In this document: positions 1 through 10,255 of the stretch, in pieces
How positions within the stretch are numbered: position 1 is the stretch's first letter
How the letters are laid out: every line of letters begins with the position of its first letter
NCBI RefSeq assembly: GCF_004016505.1
Contig: NZ_SACR01000003.1
Span: 310,001 to 374,000, forward strand
DNA length: 64,000 bases
Direction of reading: 5' to 3'
Source of the DNA: Rubrivivax rivuli
GTDB lineage: Bacteria > Pseudomonadota > Gammaproteobacteria > Burkholderiales > Burkholderiaceae_C
Made by a program: the position numbers and the translations under genes
Notes under the pieces: generated by a model
What the model saw: the letters and a program-made list of their open reading frames with translations, nothing else
What the model was told of the DNA's origin: nothing
Database searches by the model: none

Positions 1-409
1 CGTGCGCGTAGGCGAGGCCCTGCAGGGCCTGCGTGATCCAGGCCGCAGCTTCCAGGCCCGGCAGCCCGCGGGCCGACATCTTCTCGGTGAGCGTGGCGCT
101 GTCACGCGGGTCGTAGGCCACGTAGGGCCAGCCGTCCTGCACGCCGGTTTCCACCACGGCGGCGAGCTGCGGGTGGTTCAGGCGCGAGGCCTGGCGCACG
201 GTCTGCTGCCAGCGCTCCAGTGCGGCAGCGTCGGCGGGTTGCACGCGCGGCAGCACGAGCATCAGTTCCTGCCCGCTGCGCGGGTCGGCCACGCGCCAGG
301 CCATCGTGCGCTCGCTCTTGCCCAGCAACTGCAGGAGCTGCATGCGGCCGAACCAGCGCACGGCTGCGGCACGGGCCGGGGCGGAGGAGTCTGAAGATGA
401 CGGTGGCAT
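1..409 (-). CDS. Ser/Thr protein kinase-like protein, N-terminal part (runs off window)
   Basis: Only the first 136 codons are present; the gene continues past position 1. The start is ATG at 407-409. The translation resembles the N-lobe of a bacterial Hanks-type kinase: a short Ser/Ala-rich leader, a strand pair around residues 20-50, then a 'LNHPQLAAVVETG' segment typical of the region after helix C, and a 'WPYVAYD' hinge-like strand. The glycine-rich loop is poor (LLGKSERTMAW), and where the ATP-anchoring lysine (VAIK) is expected the protein reads LMLVLPR, with no obvious lysine. The visible lobe may therefore be degenerate or a pseudokinase. The catalytic loop lies outside the window, so function is not settled. 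It is divergent from trxA. Confidence 0.6.
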   Translation of the reverse strand, partial: MPPSSSDSSAPARAAAVRWFGRMQLLQLLGKSERTMAWRVADPRSGQELMLVLPRVQPADAAALERWQQTVRQASRLNHPQLAAVVETGVQDGWPYVAYDPRDSATLTEKMSARGLPGLEAAAWITQALQGLAYAH

Positions 410-624
410 GGCAAGACAATTGAAACCCGCAGGCAAGCAGGACCAAGCCCGGAACAACATGGCTTACAGCCGGCAGTTCACCCGCGAGCGTGGGGCCGGA
501 AGCTATCGCCGCGATCGGCAGATTCACGGGCGCGTGGGTCGGTGGGCGACAGGCGATGTGACAAAATCAAACCTGCTGCATGCCTGCACCGGCCCTGCCG
601 GGTGCCGCAGCCCCGGAGACCCCC

Positions 625-954
625 ATGAGCAGTGAACTGATCAAACACATCACCGACGACTCCTTCGGCAGCGACGTGCTGGCCGCCGACCAGCCCGTGC
701 TCGTCGACTACTGGGCCGAGTGGTGTGGCCCCTGCAAGATGATCGCGCCCATCCTCGACGAGGTCGCCAAGACCTACGAAGGCCGTCTTCAGATCGCCAA
801 GATGAACGTCGACGAGAACCGTGACGTGCCGGCCAAGTTCGGCATCCGCGGCATCCCGACGCTGATGATCTTCAAGGGCGGCCAGCTCGCGGCCACCAAG
901 GTGGGGGCGCTCAGCAAGGCGCAACTCACCGCCTTCATCGACACCCACCTATAA
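625..954 (+). CDS. trxA: Thioredoxin 1
   Basis: 109-residue cytoplasmic thiol-disulfide reductase that passes electrons from thioredoxin reductase to target proteins such as ribonucleotide reductase. The active site WCGPC is at residues 33-37 and the conserved cis-proline (GIPTL) at residue 78; the length equals that of classical thioredoxins. The start at 625 follows a CCGGAGAC Shine-Dalgarno-like stretch and gives the usual N-terminus ([10 protein letters not shown]); an upstream in-frame ATG at 580 would add 15 unconserved residues. It is followed after about 200 bp by rho, an arrangement also known in enterobacteria. Confidence 0.97.
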   Translation: MSSELIKHITDDSFGSDVLAADQPVLVDYWAEWCGPCKMIAPILDEVAKTYEGRLQIAKMNVDENRDVPAKFGIRGIPTLMIFKGGQLAATKVGALSKAQLTAFIDTHL

Positions 955-955
955 T
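950..955 (+). promoter_or_regulatory. Candidate -10 element for rho, overlapping the trxA stop
   Basis: A perfect TATAAT overlaps the trxA stop codon (TAA at 952-954). No good -35 is visible 16-18 bp upstream. If used, transcription would begin near 962 and give rho a leader of roughly 200 nt, of the kind used for Rho autoregulation in other bacteria. Confidence 0.35.
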
Positions 956-1159
956 CTCCGTCACTGGCGGGCGCTTGAAGCGCCTGCCGGCTGACCCGCC
1001 ACCCGCTTGCCCCGCCAGCCCACGCTGGCGCGAACAAGGCCCGCACAAGGCCCGCAGCGTTGGTTCGGCGCCAACCACCCGCGACATGCGCCCTGCAGCC
1101 GGCTCCCGCAAAGCCGCTGCCTTCCACGCGCAACGCATCTGCCCCCGAGGGTGCCCTCC

Positions 1160-2425
1160 ATGCACTTGTCCGAACTGAAGGCCCAGCACGTTTCCGAGCT
1201 CATCAAGATGGGCGAAGAGCTGGAGATCGAGAACGTCGCCCGCCTGCGCAAGCAGGAACTGATGTTCGCGATCATGAAGAAGCGCGCCAAGGCCGGCGAG
1301 CAGGTCTTCGGCGATGGCGTGCTCGAAGTGCTGCCCGACGGCTTCGGCTTCCTGCGCTCGATCGAGGCCAGCTACATGGCCAGCACCGACGACATCTACC
1401 TGAGCCCGAGCCAGATCCGCCGCTTCAACCTGCACACCGGCGACATGGTGGAAGGCGAAGTGCGCGTGCCCAAGGACGGTGAACGCTACTTCGCGCTGGT
1501 CAAGGTCGACCGCGTGAACGGCGTGACGCCCGAGGAGAGCAAGCACAAGATCATGTTCGAGAACCTGACGCCCTTGTTCCCCAAGGAGCAGTTCAAGCTC
1601 GAGCGCGACAACTTCAAGGGCGAAGAGAACGTCACCAGCCGCATCATCGACCTCATCGCGCCCATCGGCAAAGGCCAGCGCGCGCTGCTGGTGGCCCAGC
1701 CCAAGACCGGCAAGACGGTCATGATGAAGCAGATCGCCCACGCGCTGGTGGCCAACCACCCCGAGGTGCACCTGATCGTGCTGCTGGTTGACGAGCGGCC
1801 GGAGGAAGTGACCGAGATGGTCCGCGGCGTGCGCGGCGAGGTCATCAGCTCCACCTTCGACGAACCCGCCGCCCGCCACGTGCAGGTGGCCGAGATGGTG
1901 ATCGAGCGCGCCAAGCGCCTGGTCGAACTCAAGAAGGACGTGGTGATCCTGCTCGACAGCATCACGCGTCTGGCCCGTGCCTACAACAACGTGCTGCCCA
2001 GCAGTGGCAAGGTGCTGACGGGCGGTGTCGATGCCAACGCGCTGCAGCGCCCCAAGCGCTTCTTCGGCGCGGCCCGCAACGTGGAAGAAGGCGGCAGCCT
2101 CACCATCATCGGCACGGCGTTGATCGACACCGGTTCGAAGATGGACGAGGTCATCTACGAAGAGTTCAAGGGCACGGGCAACTGCGAGATCCACCTCGAC
2201 CGCCGCATGGCCGAGAAGCGCGTCTACCCGTCCATCCTGATCAACAAGAGCGGCACGCGCCGTGAAGAGCTGCTGCTCAAGCCCGAGATCCTGCAAAAGA
2301 GCTGGATCCTGCGCAAGCTGCTCTACAACATGGACGAGATCGAGGCGATGGAGTTCGTGCTGGACAAGATGAAGCAGAGCAAGAACAACCTCGACTTCTT
2401 CGACATGATGCGCCGCGGCGGCTGA
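1160..2425 (+). CDS. rho: Transcription termination factor Rho
   Basis: 421-residue RNA-dependent ATPase helicase that acts as a hexamer to end transcription of untranslated RNA. The N-terminal RNA-binding region is evident: MHLSELK start, then the cold-shock-like [17 protein letters not shown] segment. The ATPase core follows with Walker A (QPKTGKT, around residue 180), Walker B ([16 protein letters not shown]) and the Q/R-loop region with the GGVDANAL motif. Length matches E. coli Rho (419). The ATG at 1160 gives the family's normal N-terminus; the in-frame extension from 1007 is unconserved and Pro/Arg-rich. The 205-bp gap to trxA is probably its leader. Confidence 0.97.
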   Translation: MHLSELKAQHVSELIKMGEELEIENVARLRKQELMFAIMKKRAKAGEQVFGDGVLEVLPDGFGFLRSIEASYMASTDDIYLSPSQIRRFNLHTGDMVEGEVRVPKDGERYFALVKVDRVNGVTPEESKHKIMFENLTPLFPKEQFKLERDNFKGEENVTSRIIDLIAPIGKGQRALLVAQPKTGKTVMMKQIAHALVANHPEVHLIVLLVDERPEEVTEMVRGVRGEVISSTFDEPAARHVQVAEMVIERAKRLVELKKDVVILLDSITRLARAYNNVLPSSGKVLTGGVDANALQRPKRFFGAARNVEEGGSLTIIGTALIDTGSKMDEVIYEEFKGTGNCEIHLDRRMAEKRVYPSILINKSGTRREELLLKPEILQKSWILRKLLYNMDEIEAMEFVLDKMKQSKNNLDFFDMMRRGG

Positions 2426-2439
2426 CGCCTGCGCTGATC

Positions 2440-2445
2440 TATAAT
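2440..2445 (+). promoter_or_regulatory. Candidate -10 element for rpmE2
   Basis: A TATAAT lies 15 bp after the rho stop, with no clear -35. It would give rpmE2 its own transcript with a leader of about 100 nt. Confidence 0.35.
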
Positions 2446-2551
2446 CCTGGGTTTTTCGCCGTCGGCGCTTTTGCCGGAGGCGAGGTTTTCAGCCCCCCGG
2501 CAAGTGCGTTGCACGGTGCAACGTGGCTCCCGAACAGCAAAGAGGCAAGTG

Positions 2552-2812
2552 ATGAAAGACGGCATTCACCCGAACTATCGCGAGGTCTGCTTCCAGGACC
2601 TGTCCAACGGCTTCAAGTTCGTGACGCGTTCGTGCGCGCCCACGCGCGAGTCGATCAAGATGGAAGACGGCCGTGAGCTGCCGCTCATCAAGCTGGAAAC
2701 CACCAGCGAGACGCATCCGTTCTACACCGGCACGCAGAAGAGCGTGGACAACCTGGGCGGCCGTGTCGAGAAGTTCCGCAACAAGTTTGCGCACCTCAAG
2801 AAGACCGCCTGA
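2552..2812 (+). CDS. rpmE2: 50S ribosomal protein L31, type B
   Basis: 86-residue large-subunit ribosomal protein. The sequence starts [12 protein letters not shown] and contains [10 protein letters not shown] and the [10 protein letters not shown] tail typical of L31. The zinc-ribbon CxxC pairs of type A L31 are absent (only isolated Cys13 and Cys28), so this is the zinc-independent B type. The start is ATG 2552 behind an AGAGG Shine-Dalgarno. It sits directly after rho and is followed by a strong UUCG-loop terminator. Confidence 0.95.
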   Translation: MKDGIHPNYREVCFQDLSNGFKFVTRSCAPTRESIKMEDGRELPLIKLETTSETHPFYTGTQKSVDNLGGRVEKFRNKFAHLKKTA

Positions 2813-2844
2813 GTTCGTGGCCGCCGGCCACCTCTCGCAACATC

Positions 2845-2869
2845 AAAGGCAGCTTCGGCTGCCTTTTTT
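2845..2869 (+). terminator. Rho-independent terminator of rpmE2
   Basis: AAAGGCAGC-TTCG-GCTGCCTTT forms a 9-bp stem with a UUCG loop that runs into a T6 tract, 33 bp after the rpmE2 stop. Confidence 0.9.
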
Positions 2870-2935
2870 GTCGCCGTCTTGCAGCACTGGCTGGCTGCGG
2901 CCCGCGGCCACCGCTTCGCTAGCATCCAGCTTGCC

Positions 2936-4594
2936 GTGAACAGCCCCAAGCCCGCCCTCGTCACCGCCCGCGGCGCCCGCCGCCTGCCGCGCATCCCCTT
3001 GCTGCTGCTTTGCGCGGCCTACCTGCTGCCCGGTCTGGTGGGGCGCGACCCGTGGCGCCACGCCGATGTCACGGCCTTCGGCCAGATGATCGCCATCGCC
3101 GAGGGCCGCACGCCCTGGTGGGGTCCGATGCTCGGCGGCGTGCCGGCCGACACCGCGCTGCTGCCGCATTGGCTGGGCGCGGCCTTCATCCTCGCGGGCC
3201 AGGGCTGGATGGATGCGGCCTTCGCGGCCCGCCTGCCCTTCGCGCTGCTGCTGGCGCTGACGCTGGCGCTGACCTGGTACACCACCTTCCACCTCGCGCG
3301 CACCGATGCCGCCCAGCCGGTGCCTTTCGCCTTCGGCGGCGAGGCCTCGCCGGTGGACTACGCGCGCGCCGTGGCCGACGGCGCCGTGCTCGCACTCATG
3401 GCCACGCTGGGCCTGCTGCAACTGGGCCATGAAACGACGCCCGAGCTCGGCCAGCTCTGTGCGATGACGCTCTACCTTTACGCCCTGGCCGCGGCGCCCT
3501 CACGCCCGCTGCTGTCGCGCGCGGCCGTCTTGGCCGCCCTGCCCTTGCTGGCCGGCAGCGGCGCGCCCAGCATGGCCATGGCCGCGGGCCTGGCCGGCCT
3601 GCTGGTGTGCGCGCTCTCGCGCTACGCGCAGGTGCGCGCCTTCACGGTGTGGGTGGCCGTGGCCATGGCCGCGGCCGCGCTGCTGGCCATGGCCATGGGC
3701 GCCTGGCGGTGGCGCAGCCATGGCCTCGGCCTGGACGATCTGGCCTCCCTGGCGCGGCAGTGGCTGTGGTTCCTGTGGCCGGTGTGGCCCCTGGCGCTGT
3801 GGACGCTGTGGCGCTGGCGGCGGCAGCTCTCGCACCGGCACATCTCCGTGCCCTTGGTGGGCGCAACGGTGGCCCTGGCAGCCAACGTGGCCATGGGCGG
3901 CAGCGACCGCGCGCTGATGCTGGGTCTGCCCGGCATGGCCGTGCTGGCGGCATTCGCGCTGCCCACGCTCAAGCGCAGCGCGGCGGCAGCCATCGACTGG
4001 TTCTCGATGTGCTTCTTCACCTTGTGCGCCATCACGATCTGGGTGATCTACGCCGCCATGCAGACGGGCACACCGGCCAAGCCCGCGGCCAATGTCGCCA
4101 AGCTCGCGCCGGGCTTCGAGGCGCCCTTCTCTGCCATCGCCCTGGCCGCCGCCCTGGCCGGCACGCTGGCGTGGGTATGGCTGGTGCGCTGGCGCACCGG
4201 CCGCCACCGGGAGGCCCTGTGGAAGAGCCTGGTGCTGCCCGCCGGGGGCGTGGCCCTGTGCTGGCTGCTTCTGATGACGCTGTGGTTGCCTCTGCTGGAT
4301 TACGCACGCAGCCCCCGCGCCTTGGTGCAACGCGTGGCCGCTCTGGTGCCGCCGCAGGCCTGCATCGCCGGGCCGACGCTCGCGCCTTCCACCGTGGCCG
4401 CCCTGGAACACTTCGGCCGCTGGCGGGTCGATGCACGCCAGGAAGCCCTGACGGGCCCCTGCGGCTACCTGCTGCAGGTCAGCAAGCAACGGCCCATGCC
4501 ACTGGCCGCGCCGGGCTGGGTGCTGGTGGGCGAAGTCAAGCGCCCGACCGACCGCGACGAAATCACGCAGGTGCTACGCCGCGCAAGCCCCTGA
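2936..4594 (+). CDS. Multi-pass membrane protein, glycosyltransferase family 39-like
   Basis: Polytopic inner-membrane protein of 552 residues from the preferred start, with about a dozen hydrophobic segments. The first membrane segment is followed by GRDPWRHADVTAFGQM, which resembles the first periplasmic loop of GT-C (ArnT/PMT-like) lipid-dependent glycosyltransferases; HAD may replace the usual acidic pair. A soluble C-terminal region follows the last helix and ends with a short periplasmic-like domain. GTG 2936 is chosen because the only earlier in-frame start (TTG 2879) abuts the rpmE2 terminator; the Shine-Dalgarno is weak at both. It is convergent with phoR. Substrate is not predictable, and the family call rests on topology and one motif. 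Confidence 0.65.
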   Translation: MNSPKPALVTARGARRLPRIPLLLLCAAYLLPGLVGRDPWRHADVTAFGQMIAIAEGRTPWWGPMLGGVPADTALLPHWLGAAFILAGQGWMDAAFAARLPFALLLALTLALTWYTTFHLARTDAAQPVPFAFGGEASPVDYARAVADGAVLALMATLGLLQLGHETTPELGQLCAMTLYLYALAAAPSRPLLSRAAVLAALPLLAGSGAPSMAMAAGLAGLLVCALSRYAQVRAFTVWVAVAMAAAALLAMAMGAWRWRSHGLGLDDLASLARQWLWFLWPVWPLALWTLWRWRRQLSHRHISVPLVGATVALAANVAMGGSDRALMLGLPGMAVLAAFALPTLKRSAAAAIDWFSMCFFTLCAITIWVIYAAMQTGTPAKPAANVAKLAPGFEAPFSAIALAAALAGTLAWVWLVRWRTGRHREALWKSLVLPAGGVALCWLLLMTLWLPLLDYARSPRALVQRVAALVPPQACIAGPTLAPSTVAALEHFGRWRVDARQEALTGPCGYLLQVSKQRPMPLAAPGWVLVGEVKRPTDRDEITQVLRRASP

Positions 4595-4627
4595 CGCTTC
4601 AGCCGGCGCGGCGCCCGCAGCGGCCGC

Positions 4628-5965
4628 TCACGCAGGCAGACTTTCGGCCACCACCTTTTTGTGGCGCACGCGCAGTGCCGGCAGGCTCAGCCGGAAGCAG
4701 CTGCCCTTGCCCGGCTCGCTCTGCACGTCGATTTCGCCGCCATGTCGCTGCGCCACGTGCTTGACGATGGACAAGCCGAGACCGGTGCCGCCGGTGTCCC
4801 GGGAACGGCTGCCGTCGACACGGTAGAAGCGCTCTGTGAGCCGGGCCAGGTGCTCGCGCGCGATGCCGATGCCGGTGTCCTGCACTTCGATCACGGCGCC
4901 GCCATCGCCACGCCAGCTCCAGCGCAGCGCGATGCTGCCGCCTTCGGGCGTGTAGCGCACGGCGTTGTTGAGCAGGTTGGTCACCGCGCTGAGCAGTTCG
5001 GTGTCGCTGCCGGCGACCTCGGCGTCGTCAGCGCCATCCATGGTGAGGGTGTGGCGCCCGGCCGAGAGGAGCTCGGCGTCCCGCAGGGCCTGGCGCAGCA
5101 GAGGCTCCATTGCACACCAGCGGTCGGGCGCCGGGCGCGGGCTGCCTTCCAGACGCGCGAGCGTGAGCAGGTCGCCAACCAGGGCCTGCATGCGTTCGGT
5201 CTGTTGCGACATCAGTTGCATCACGCGCTGGCGCTCCACCTCGGTCAGCGGCAGTTGCGCCAGGGTTTCGATGAAGCCCGACAGCACCGTCAACGGTGTG
5301 CGGATCTCGTGCGAGACGTTGGCCACGAAATCGCGCCGCATGGCCTCGGCCCGCTCGCGTTCGGTGATGTCTTGCGACAGCACGAGCTTCATGCCGTCGC
5401 CATACGGCCGCACCAGCACCGACAGCGTGCTGCGGCCCAAGGGACCGCTGAACTCCACCGGCTCGCCGAAACGCCCGGCCTGCAGGTGGCTGACGAAGAC
5501 GGGCATGCGCACGAGGTTGGTGACGCGCTGCCGTCGGTCGCGTTCGGGGTCGAGCCCGAAATGCTCGGCCGCGACCGAGTTGCACCATTCGATCTGGTCG
5601 GCGCCGTCCAGCAACATCACGCCATTGGGCGAGGCTTCGATGGCCGAAAGGAACTGCGCCAGCCGGTCACGCTCAAGTTGGGTGTTTTGGTCGCGCGCAC
5701 GTACCGCGCGCTCGACGCGGTAGGCCAGCTCACCCCAGAAGCCGCTGTCGCGCGGCGCCTTGCCCGTGAGCGGGCCGCGCAGCCAGTTCATGAGGCTCTG
5801 ACCACGCCAGGAGTCGCGCAGCACAAGCAGGCTGACCGCCAGCAGCCCACCCACAGCAGCACCCACGCCAAGGGCACCGAAACCACTGCCGACCAGCGCG
5901 CCCGCGAGGCCGCCCAGCACGACCATCAACAGAGCGGCCAGCGTGCGAGCGAGCCACCATCCCAT
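4628..5965 (-). CDS. phoR: Phosphate regulon sensor histidine kinase PhoR
   Basis: 445 residues. Two membrane segments lie near residues 8-48, with no large periplasmic domain, as usual for PhoR. A PAS-like domain (about 105-200) follows, then the HisKA box with phospho-acceptor His219 (NVSHEIRTPL), and an HATPase domain with N box (LLNNAVRYTPEGG), G1 (DTGIGI) and G2 (GGTGLGLSIVKH). It phosphorylates PhoB when phosphate is limiting; the PAS domain is where PhoU and PstB signals are thought to arrive. It is the last gene of pstSCAB-phoUBR, 19 bp after phoB. Confidence 0.95.
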   Translation of the reverse strand: MGWWLARTLAALLMVVLGGLAGALVGSGFGALGVGAAVGGLLAVSLLVLRDSWRGQSLMNWLRGPLTGKAPRDSGFWGELAYRVERAVRARDQNTQLERDRLAQFLSAIEASPNGVMLLDGADQIEWCNSVAAEHFGLDPERDRRQRVTNLVRMPVFVSHLQAGRFGEPVEFSGPLGRSTLSVLVRPYGDGMKLVLSQDITERERAEAMRRDFVANVSHEIRTPLTVLSGFIETLAQLPLTEVERQRVMQLMSQQTERMQALVGDLLTLARLEGSPRPAPDRWCAMEPLLRQALRDAELLSAGRHTLTMDGADDAEVAGSDTELLSAVTNLLNNAVRYTPEGGSIALRWSWRGDGGAVIEVQDTGIGIAREHLARLTERFYRVDGSRSRDTGGTGLGLSIVKHVAQRHGGEIDVQSEPGKGSCFRLSLPALRVRHKKVVAESLPA

Positions 5966-5984
5966 CGGGAGACCGCCCGGGCCC

Positions 5985-6710
5985 TCAGGCCGCCACGCTG
6001 CCGAGCTGCTGCGTCAGCCGGTAGCCCGCGCCGCGCACGGTCTCGATCAGACCGGCACACTGCACCGGTTGAAGGGCCTCGCGCAGGCGTTTGACATGCA
6101 CGTCGACGGTGCGCTCTTCGATGAAGACGTGGTCGCCCCAGACGCGGTCGAGCAGTTGCGCCCGGCTGTGCACGCGTTCAGGATGCGTCATCAAAAAGTG
6201 CAGCAGGCGAAATTCGGTGGGTCCGATCTTGGCTTCGCGCAGCGCCTCACCTTCGTCGGTCTCGACGCGGCGTGTGACGCGGCGCGTTGCCGGGTCCAGA
6301 CGCAGCCCACAGACCTCGACGGCGCTGTCCAGCGCCTCGGGCGCCTTGCGGCGCAGCACGGCACGGATGCGCGCGAGCAGTTCCTTCGGCGAGAAAGGCT
6401 TGGTCAGGTAATCGTCAGCCCCGGCATCCAGGCCAGCGACCTTGTCGGTCTCGTCGGCGCGCGCGGTGAGCATGATCACGGGCAACTCGCGCGTGCGAGC
6501 CTCGCTGCGCCAGCGGCGGGCCAGTTGGAGGCCGGTCTGGCCGGGCAACATCCAGTCCACCAGCACCAGGTCTGGCAGCACACGATCGACTTCGCGGTTG
6601 GCGCCCTCGGCGTCGGTGGCGATGCGCACCTCGAAGCCTGCGTGACGCAGGTTGATCGCGATCAGCTCGGCGATTGCGGTTTCGTCTTCGACGACGAGGA
6701 TGAAACTCAT
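5985..6710 (-). CDS. phoB: Phosphate regulon response regulator PhoB
   Basis: 241-residue OmpR-family regulator. The receiver domain has acidic residues Glu8, Asp9 and Glu10, phospho-acceptor Asp52 (VDWMLPG), a conserved Thr in MLTARAD and Lys in TKPFSPKEL. The C-terminal winged helix carries the transactivation-loop and recognition-helix signature RVWGDHVFIEERTVDVHVKR. It binds pho boxes; candidate boxes are visible on both sides of the pstS/fasciclin divergent region of this window (11347-11364 and 11416-11433). Confidence 0.96.
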   Translation of the reverse strand: MSFILVVEDETAIAELIAINLRHAGFEVRIATDAEGANREVDRVLPDLVLVDWMLPGQTGLQLARRWRSEARTRELPVIMLTARADETDKVAGLDAGADDYLTKPFSPKELLARIRAVLRRKAPEALDSAVEVCGLRLDPATRRVTRRVETDEGEALREAKIGPTEFRLLHFLMTHPERVHSRAQLLDRVWGDHVFIEERTVDVHVKRLREALQPVQCAGLIETVRGAGYRLTQQLGSVAA

Positions 6711-6727
6711 GCTGTGGCCCTGCTGCT

Positions 6728-7435
6728 TCAGCGAACGGCGTCTTCGACGTTCTGCATCGAGGTGTGGCGCACGTCGGTGCCCTTGACCACGTAGATGATG
6801 GCTTCGGCCAGGTTCTTGGCGTGGTCACCCACGCGCTCGATGGCCTTGGCCACGAAGACGAGGTCGATGCTGGAAGAGATCGTGCGCGGGTCTTCCATCA
6901 TGTAGGTGATCAGCTTGCGCAGCAGGCCGTCGAACTCCTGGTCGATCTGGTCGTCCTGCTTCAGCACTTCCAGGGCGCGGGCCGTGTCCAGCCGGGCGAA
7001 CGCGTCCAGCGCCTTGCGAAGCTGCGCGATGGCCAGCTCGGACTCGAAGGCCAGGTCAGCCACCGGCAAGCGCAAGCGCGAAGACACGCCCGAGTTCAAC
7101 AGGCGCTGCACAGTGCGGGCAATGCGAGCCGCCTCGTCGCCCACGCGCTCCAGGTTGGCGATGGACTTGCTGATCGCAATGAGCAGGCGCAGGTCGCGCG
7201 CCGTGGGCTGGCGCCGCGCGATGATGGCCGAGAGATCGCGGTCGATCTCGACCTCCATCTGGTTCACGCGCTCTTCACCCTGCAGCACGACGCTGGCAAT
7301 CTCGCCGCTGAAGTTCGTCAATGCATGAACGGCCTGCACCACCTGCGATTCGACGAGACCGCCCATCTCGAGCACGCGTGTGGAGATGCCGCTGAGTTCG
7401 GCGTCGAACTGGGTCGAAAGGTGTTTGTCGCTCAT
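6728..7435 (-). CDS. phoU: Phosphate signalling protein PhoU
   Basis: 235-residue all-helical cytoplasmic protein with the two PhoU-type three-helix bundles. The metal-binding motifs are visible as ERVGDEAARIAR in the first half and ERVGDHAKNLAE in the second. PhoU connects Pst transporter activity to PhoR and keeps the regulon off when phosphate is plentiful. It lies between pstB and phoB in the operon, 46 bp after pstB. Confidence 0.96.
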   Translation of the reverse strand: MSDKHLSTQFDAELSGISTRVLEMGGLVESQVVQAVHALTNFSGEIASVVLQGEERVNQMEVEIDRDLSAIIARRQPTARDLRLLIAISKSIANLERVGDEAARIARTVQRLLNSGVSSRLRLPVADLAFESELAIAQLRKALDAFARLDTARALEVLKQDDQIDQEFDGLLRKLITYMMEDPRTISSSIDLVFVAKAIERVGDHAKNLAEAIIYVVKGTDVRHTSMQNVEDAVR

Positions 7436-7481
7436 GGTGATGCTCGGTCAGGGGCCAGCGTGCAGGCGGAACAACGCATCA

Positions 7482-8267
<786 letters not shown>

Positions 8268-8280
8268 GTGGGGGCCTTGC

Positions 8281-9150
8281 TTATTGCTTGTTGCGGAAGA
8301 GCACGCGCGCCAGGATGTTGAGCGCGAGCACACCGATGGTGATGAGGAAGACGCCTGCCCACGCCAGCTTCTGCCAGTTCTCGTAGGGGCTCATCGCGAA
8401 CTTGAAGATCGTGACCGGCAGGCTCGCCATGGGCTCGCCCAGGCTGGCGGTGAAGAACTGGTTCGACAGCGCCGTGAACAGCAGCGGTGCGGTTTCACCC
8501 GCGATGCGCGCCAGCGCCAGAAGCACCCCCGTGACCACGCCCGCCCGCGCCGCCTTCAGCGTGACGGACGAGATCACCTTCCACTTCGGCGTGCCCAATG
8601 CATAGGCCGCTTCGCGCAGCGCGTTCGGGATCAGGCTGAGCATGTTCTCGGTGGTGCGCACCACCACCGGAATGACGATCAGCGCGAGCGCCAGCACACC
8701 CGCGTAGCCGGAAAAGGTCTTGGTGGTGGCCACCACCACGGCGTAGATGAAGAGGCCGATGACGATGGAGGGCGCCGACAGCAGGATGTCGTTGATGAAG
8801 CCGGTGGCCGCACCCAGCCAGGTGCGCTTGCCGTACTCGGCCAGGTACACACCGGCCATCACACCGATGGGGGTGCCCAGCGCGGTGGCCAGCGACACCA
8901 TGATCAGCGAACCGACGATCGCGTTTGCAAGGCCCCCGGTCGCGGCCTGAGGCGGCGGTGTCGACTCTGTGAAGACTGACAGCGCCAGCCCGCCAATGCC
9001 CAGGCGCACCGTCTCGAACAGGATCCACACCAGCCAGAACAGGCCGAAGGCCATCGCCGCCAGGGCGAGGCTCAGCGAGACCACGTTGATGACCTTGCGC
9101 TTGCGGTGCAGCGCCATGCGGCGCGCATCCATCGTGGCGAAGCTGCTCAT
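8281..9150 (-). CDS. pstA: Phosphate ABC transporter permease PstA
   Basis: 289-residue integral membrane protein with six predicted helices and the ABC permease EAA loop ([14 protein letters not shown]) that contacts PstB. It forms the transmembrane channel with PstC. The start codon overlaps the pstC stop (ATGA, 9147-9150), which indicates translational coupling. Confidence 0.96.
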   Translation of the reverse strand: MSSFATMDARRMALHRKRKVINVVSLSLALAAMAFGLFWLVWILFETVRLGIGGLALSVFTESTPPPQAATGGLANAIVGSLIMVSLATALGTPIGVMAGVYLAEYGKRTWLGAATGFINDILLSAPSIVIGLFIYAVVVATTKTFSGYAGVLALALIVIPVVVRTTENMLSLIPNALREAAYALGTPKWKVISSVTLKAARAGVVTGVLLALARIAGETAPLLFTALSNQFFTASLGEPMASLPVTIFKFAMSPYENWQKLAWAGVFLITIGVLALNILARVLFRNKQ

Positions 9151-10169
9151 GTGCGGCTCCCTTCGTTGCGGCGCAGGCGGGACAGCAGGATCTTGGAAGC
9201 CGCCAGCACCACGAAGGTGATGAAGAAGAGGATGAGGCCGAGGTAGATCAGCGCGGCCTGGTGCAGGCCTTCGCCGGCTTCAGCGAACTCGTTGGCCAGC
9301 GCCGAGGTGATGCTGTTGGCCGCCTCGAACAGCGAGAGCGAGTCGAGCTGGTTGAAGTTGCCAATGACGAACGTGACCGCCATGGTCTCGCCCAGTGCGC
9401 GTCCCAGGCCCAGCATGATCGCGCCGACCACGCCGGTCTTGGTGTAGGGCAGCACGACCTTGGAAACCACCTCCCAGGTGGTGGAGCCCAGTCCGTAGGC
9501 GGACTCCTTCAGCAGCGCCGGGGTGGTCTCGAAGACATCCCGCATCACCGACGCGATGAAAGGAATGATCATGATCGCCAGGATGATGCCGGCCGAGAGG
9601 ATGCCGATGCCCACCGGCGGGCCAGCGAACAGCGTGCCGAGGAAGGGCACGCCATCGAAGACGCTCTGCAGCGGCTGCTGCACATAGGTGGACAAGATGG
9701 GCCCGAACACCAGCAGGCCCCACATGCCGTAGACGATGGAAGGCACGGCCGCCAGCAGTTCAACCGCCACGCCCAGCGGGCGCTTCAGCCACGAGGGCGA
9801 GAGCTCGGTGAGGAAGATGGCGATGCCGAAACTCACGGGCACCGCGATCAGCAGCGCGATGAAGCTCGTCATCAGCGTGCCGTAGATCATCACCAGGCCG
9901 CCGAACTTCAGCTGCACCGGGTCCCACTCGGTGGAGGCCAGGAAGCCCAGGCCGAATTCGCGGATGGCCGGCATGGCACCGACCACCAGCGAGACAATGA
10001 TGCCGACCAGCAGCAGCAAGGTCACCCAGGCGGCCGCATGGGCCAGGAAGGAAAATGCGCTGTCGGCCCAGGGCCAGACACGACGCCGGCCGGGCGGGTC
10101 GCCCAGAGGGGAGGCTCGCTCCATTTTTTTGTTCTCGGGGTATGGACTGGCGGGCAGTGTAGCGGCCAT
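9147..10169 (-). CDS. pstC: Phosphate ABC transporter permease PstC
   Basis: 340-residue permease with six or more hydrophobic helices and the EAA-type loop [14 protein letters not shown]. The ATG at 10169 is preceded by GGAGG at good spacing; a second ATG at 10124 (MERASPLG) is also possible and would remove 15 poorly conserved residues. It is separated from pstS by 86 bp that hold a stable hairpin, which may lower pstCAB expression relative to pstS. Confidence 0.95.
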   Translation of the reverse strand: MAATLPASPYPENKKMERASPLGDPPGRRRVWPWADSAFSFLAHAAAWVTLLLLVGIIVSLVVGAMPAIREFGLGFLASTEWDPVQLKFGGLVMIYGTLMTSFIALLIAVPVSFGIAIFLTELSPSWLKRPLGVAVELLAAVPSIVYGMWGLLVFGPILSTYVQQPLQSVFDGVPFLGTLFAGPPVGIGILSAGIILAIMIIPFIASVMRDVFETTPALLKESAYGLGSTTWEVVSKVVLPYTKTGVVGAIMLGLGRALGETMAVTFVIGNFNQLDSLSLFEAANSITSALANEFAEAGEGLHQAALIYLGLILFFITFVVLAASKILLSRLRRNEGSRT

Positions 10170-10214
10170 GGGGCCTCCGCTCGAACGCAGGAAGGGCGCT
10201 GTGTCGGCGCGCCA

Positions 10215-10234
10215 GCGCAGCCCTGGGGCTGCGC
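10215..10234 (-). other. Intercistronic hairpin between pstS and pstC
   Basis: GCGCAGCCC / GGGCTGCGC is a perfect 9-bp inverted repeat with a 2-nt centre (in practice an 8-bp stem with a tetraloop) and no T-tract. It is placed like an mRNA-stabilising or attenuating element downstream of an abundant binding-protein cistron. Confidence 0.5.
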
Positions 10235-10255
10235 GGCACGAGACCTGTCAGCGGC

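Noticed and set aside
935..2296. Long reverse-strand open frame over rho, His/Asp/Leu-rich
   Set aside because: It is the antisense image of a high-GC gene; composition is artefactual and rho is unmistakable on the other strand. Similar antisense frames over ftsH, carB, the sheath genes and others were dismissed for the same reason.
2879..2938. TTG at 2879 as the start of the GT39-like gene
   Set aside because: It lies 10 bp after the rpmE2 terminator, leaving no room for a promoter and leader; GTG 2936 is more likely.
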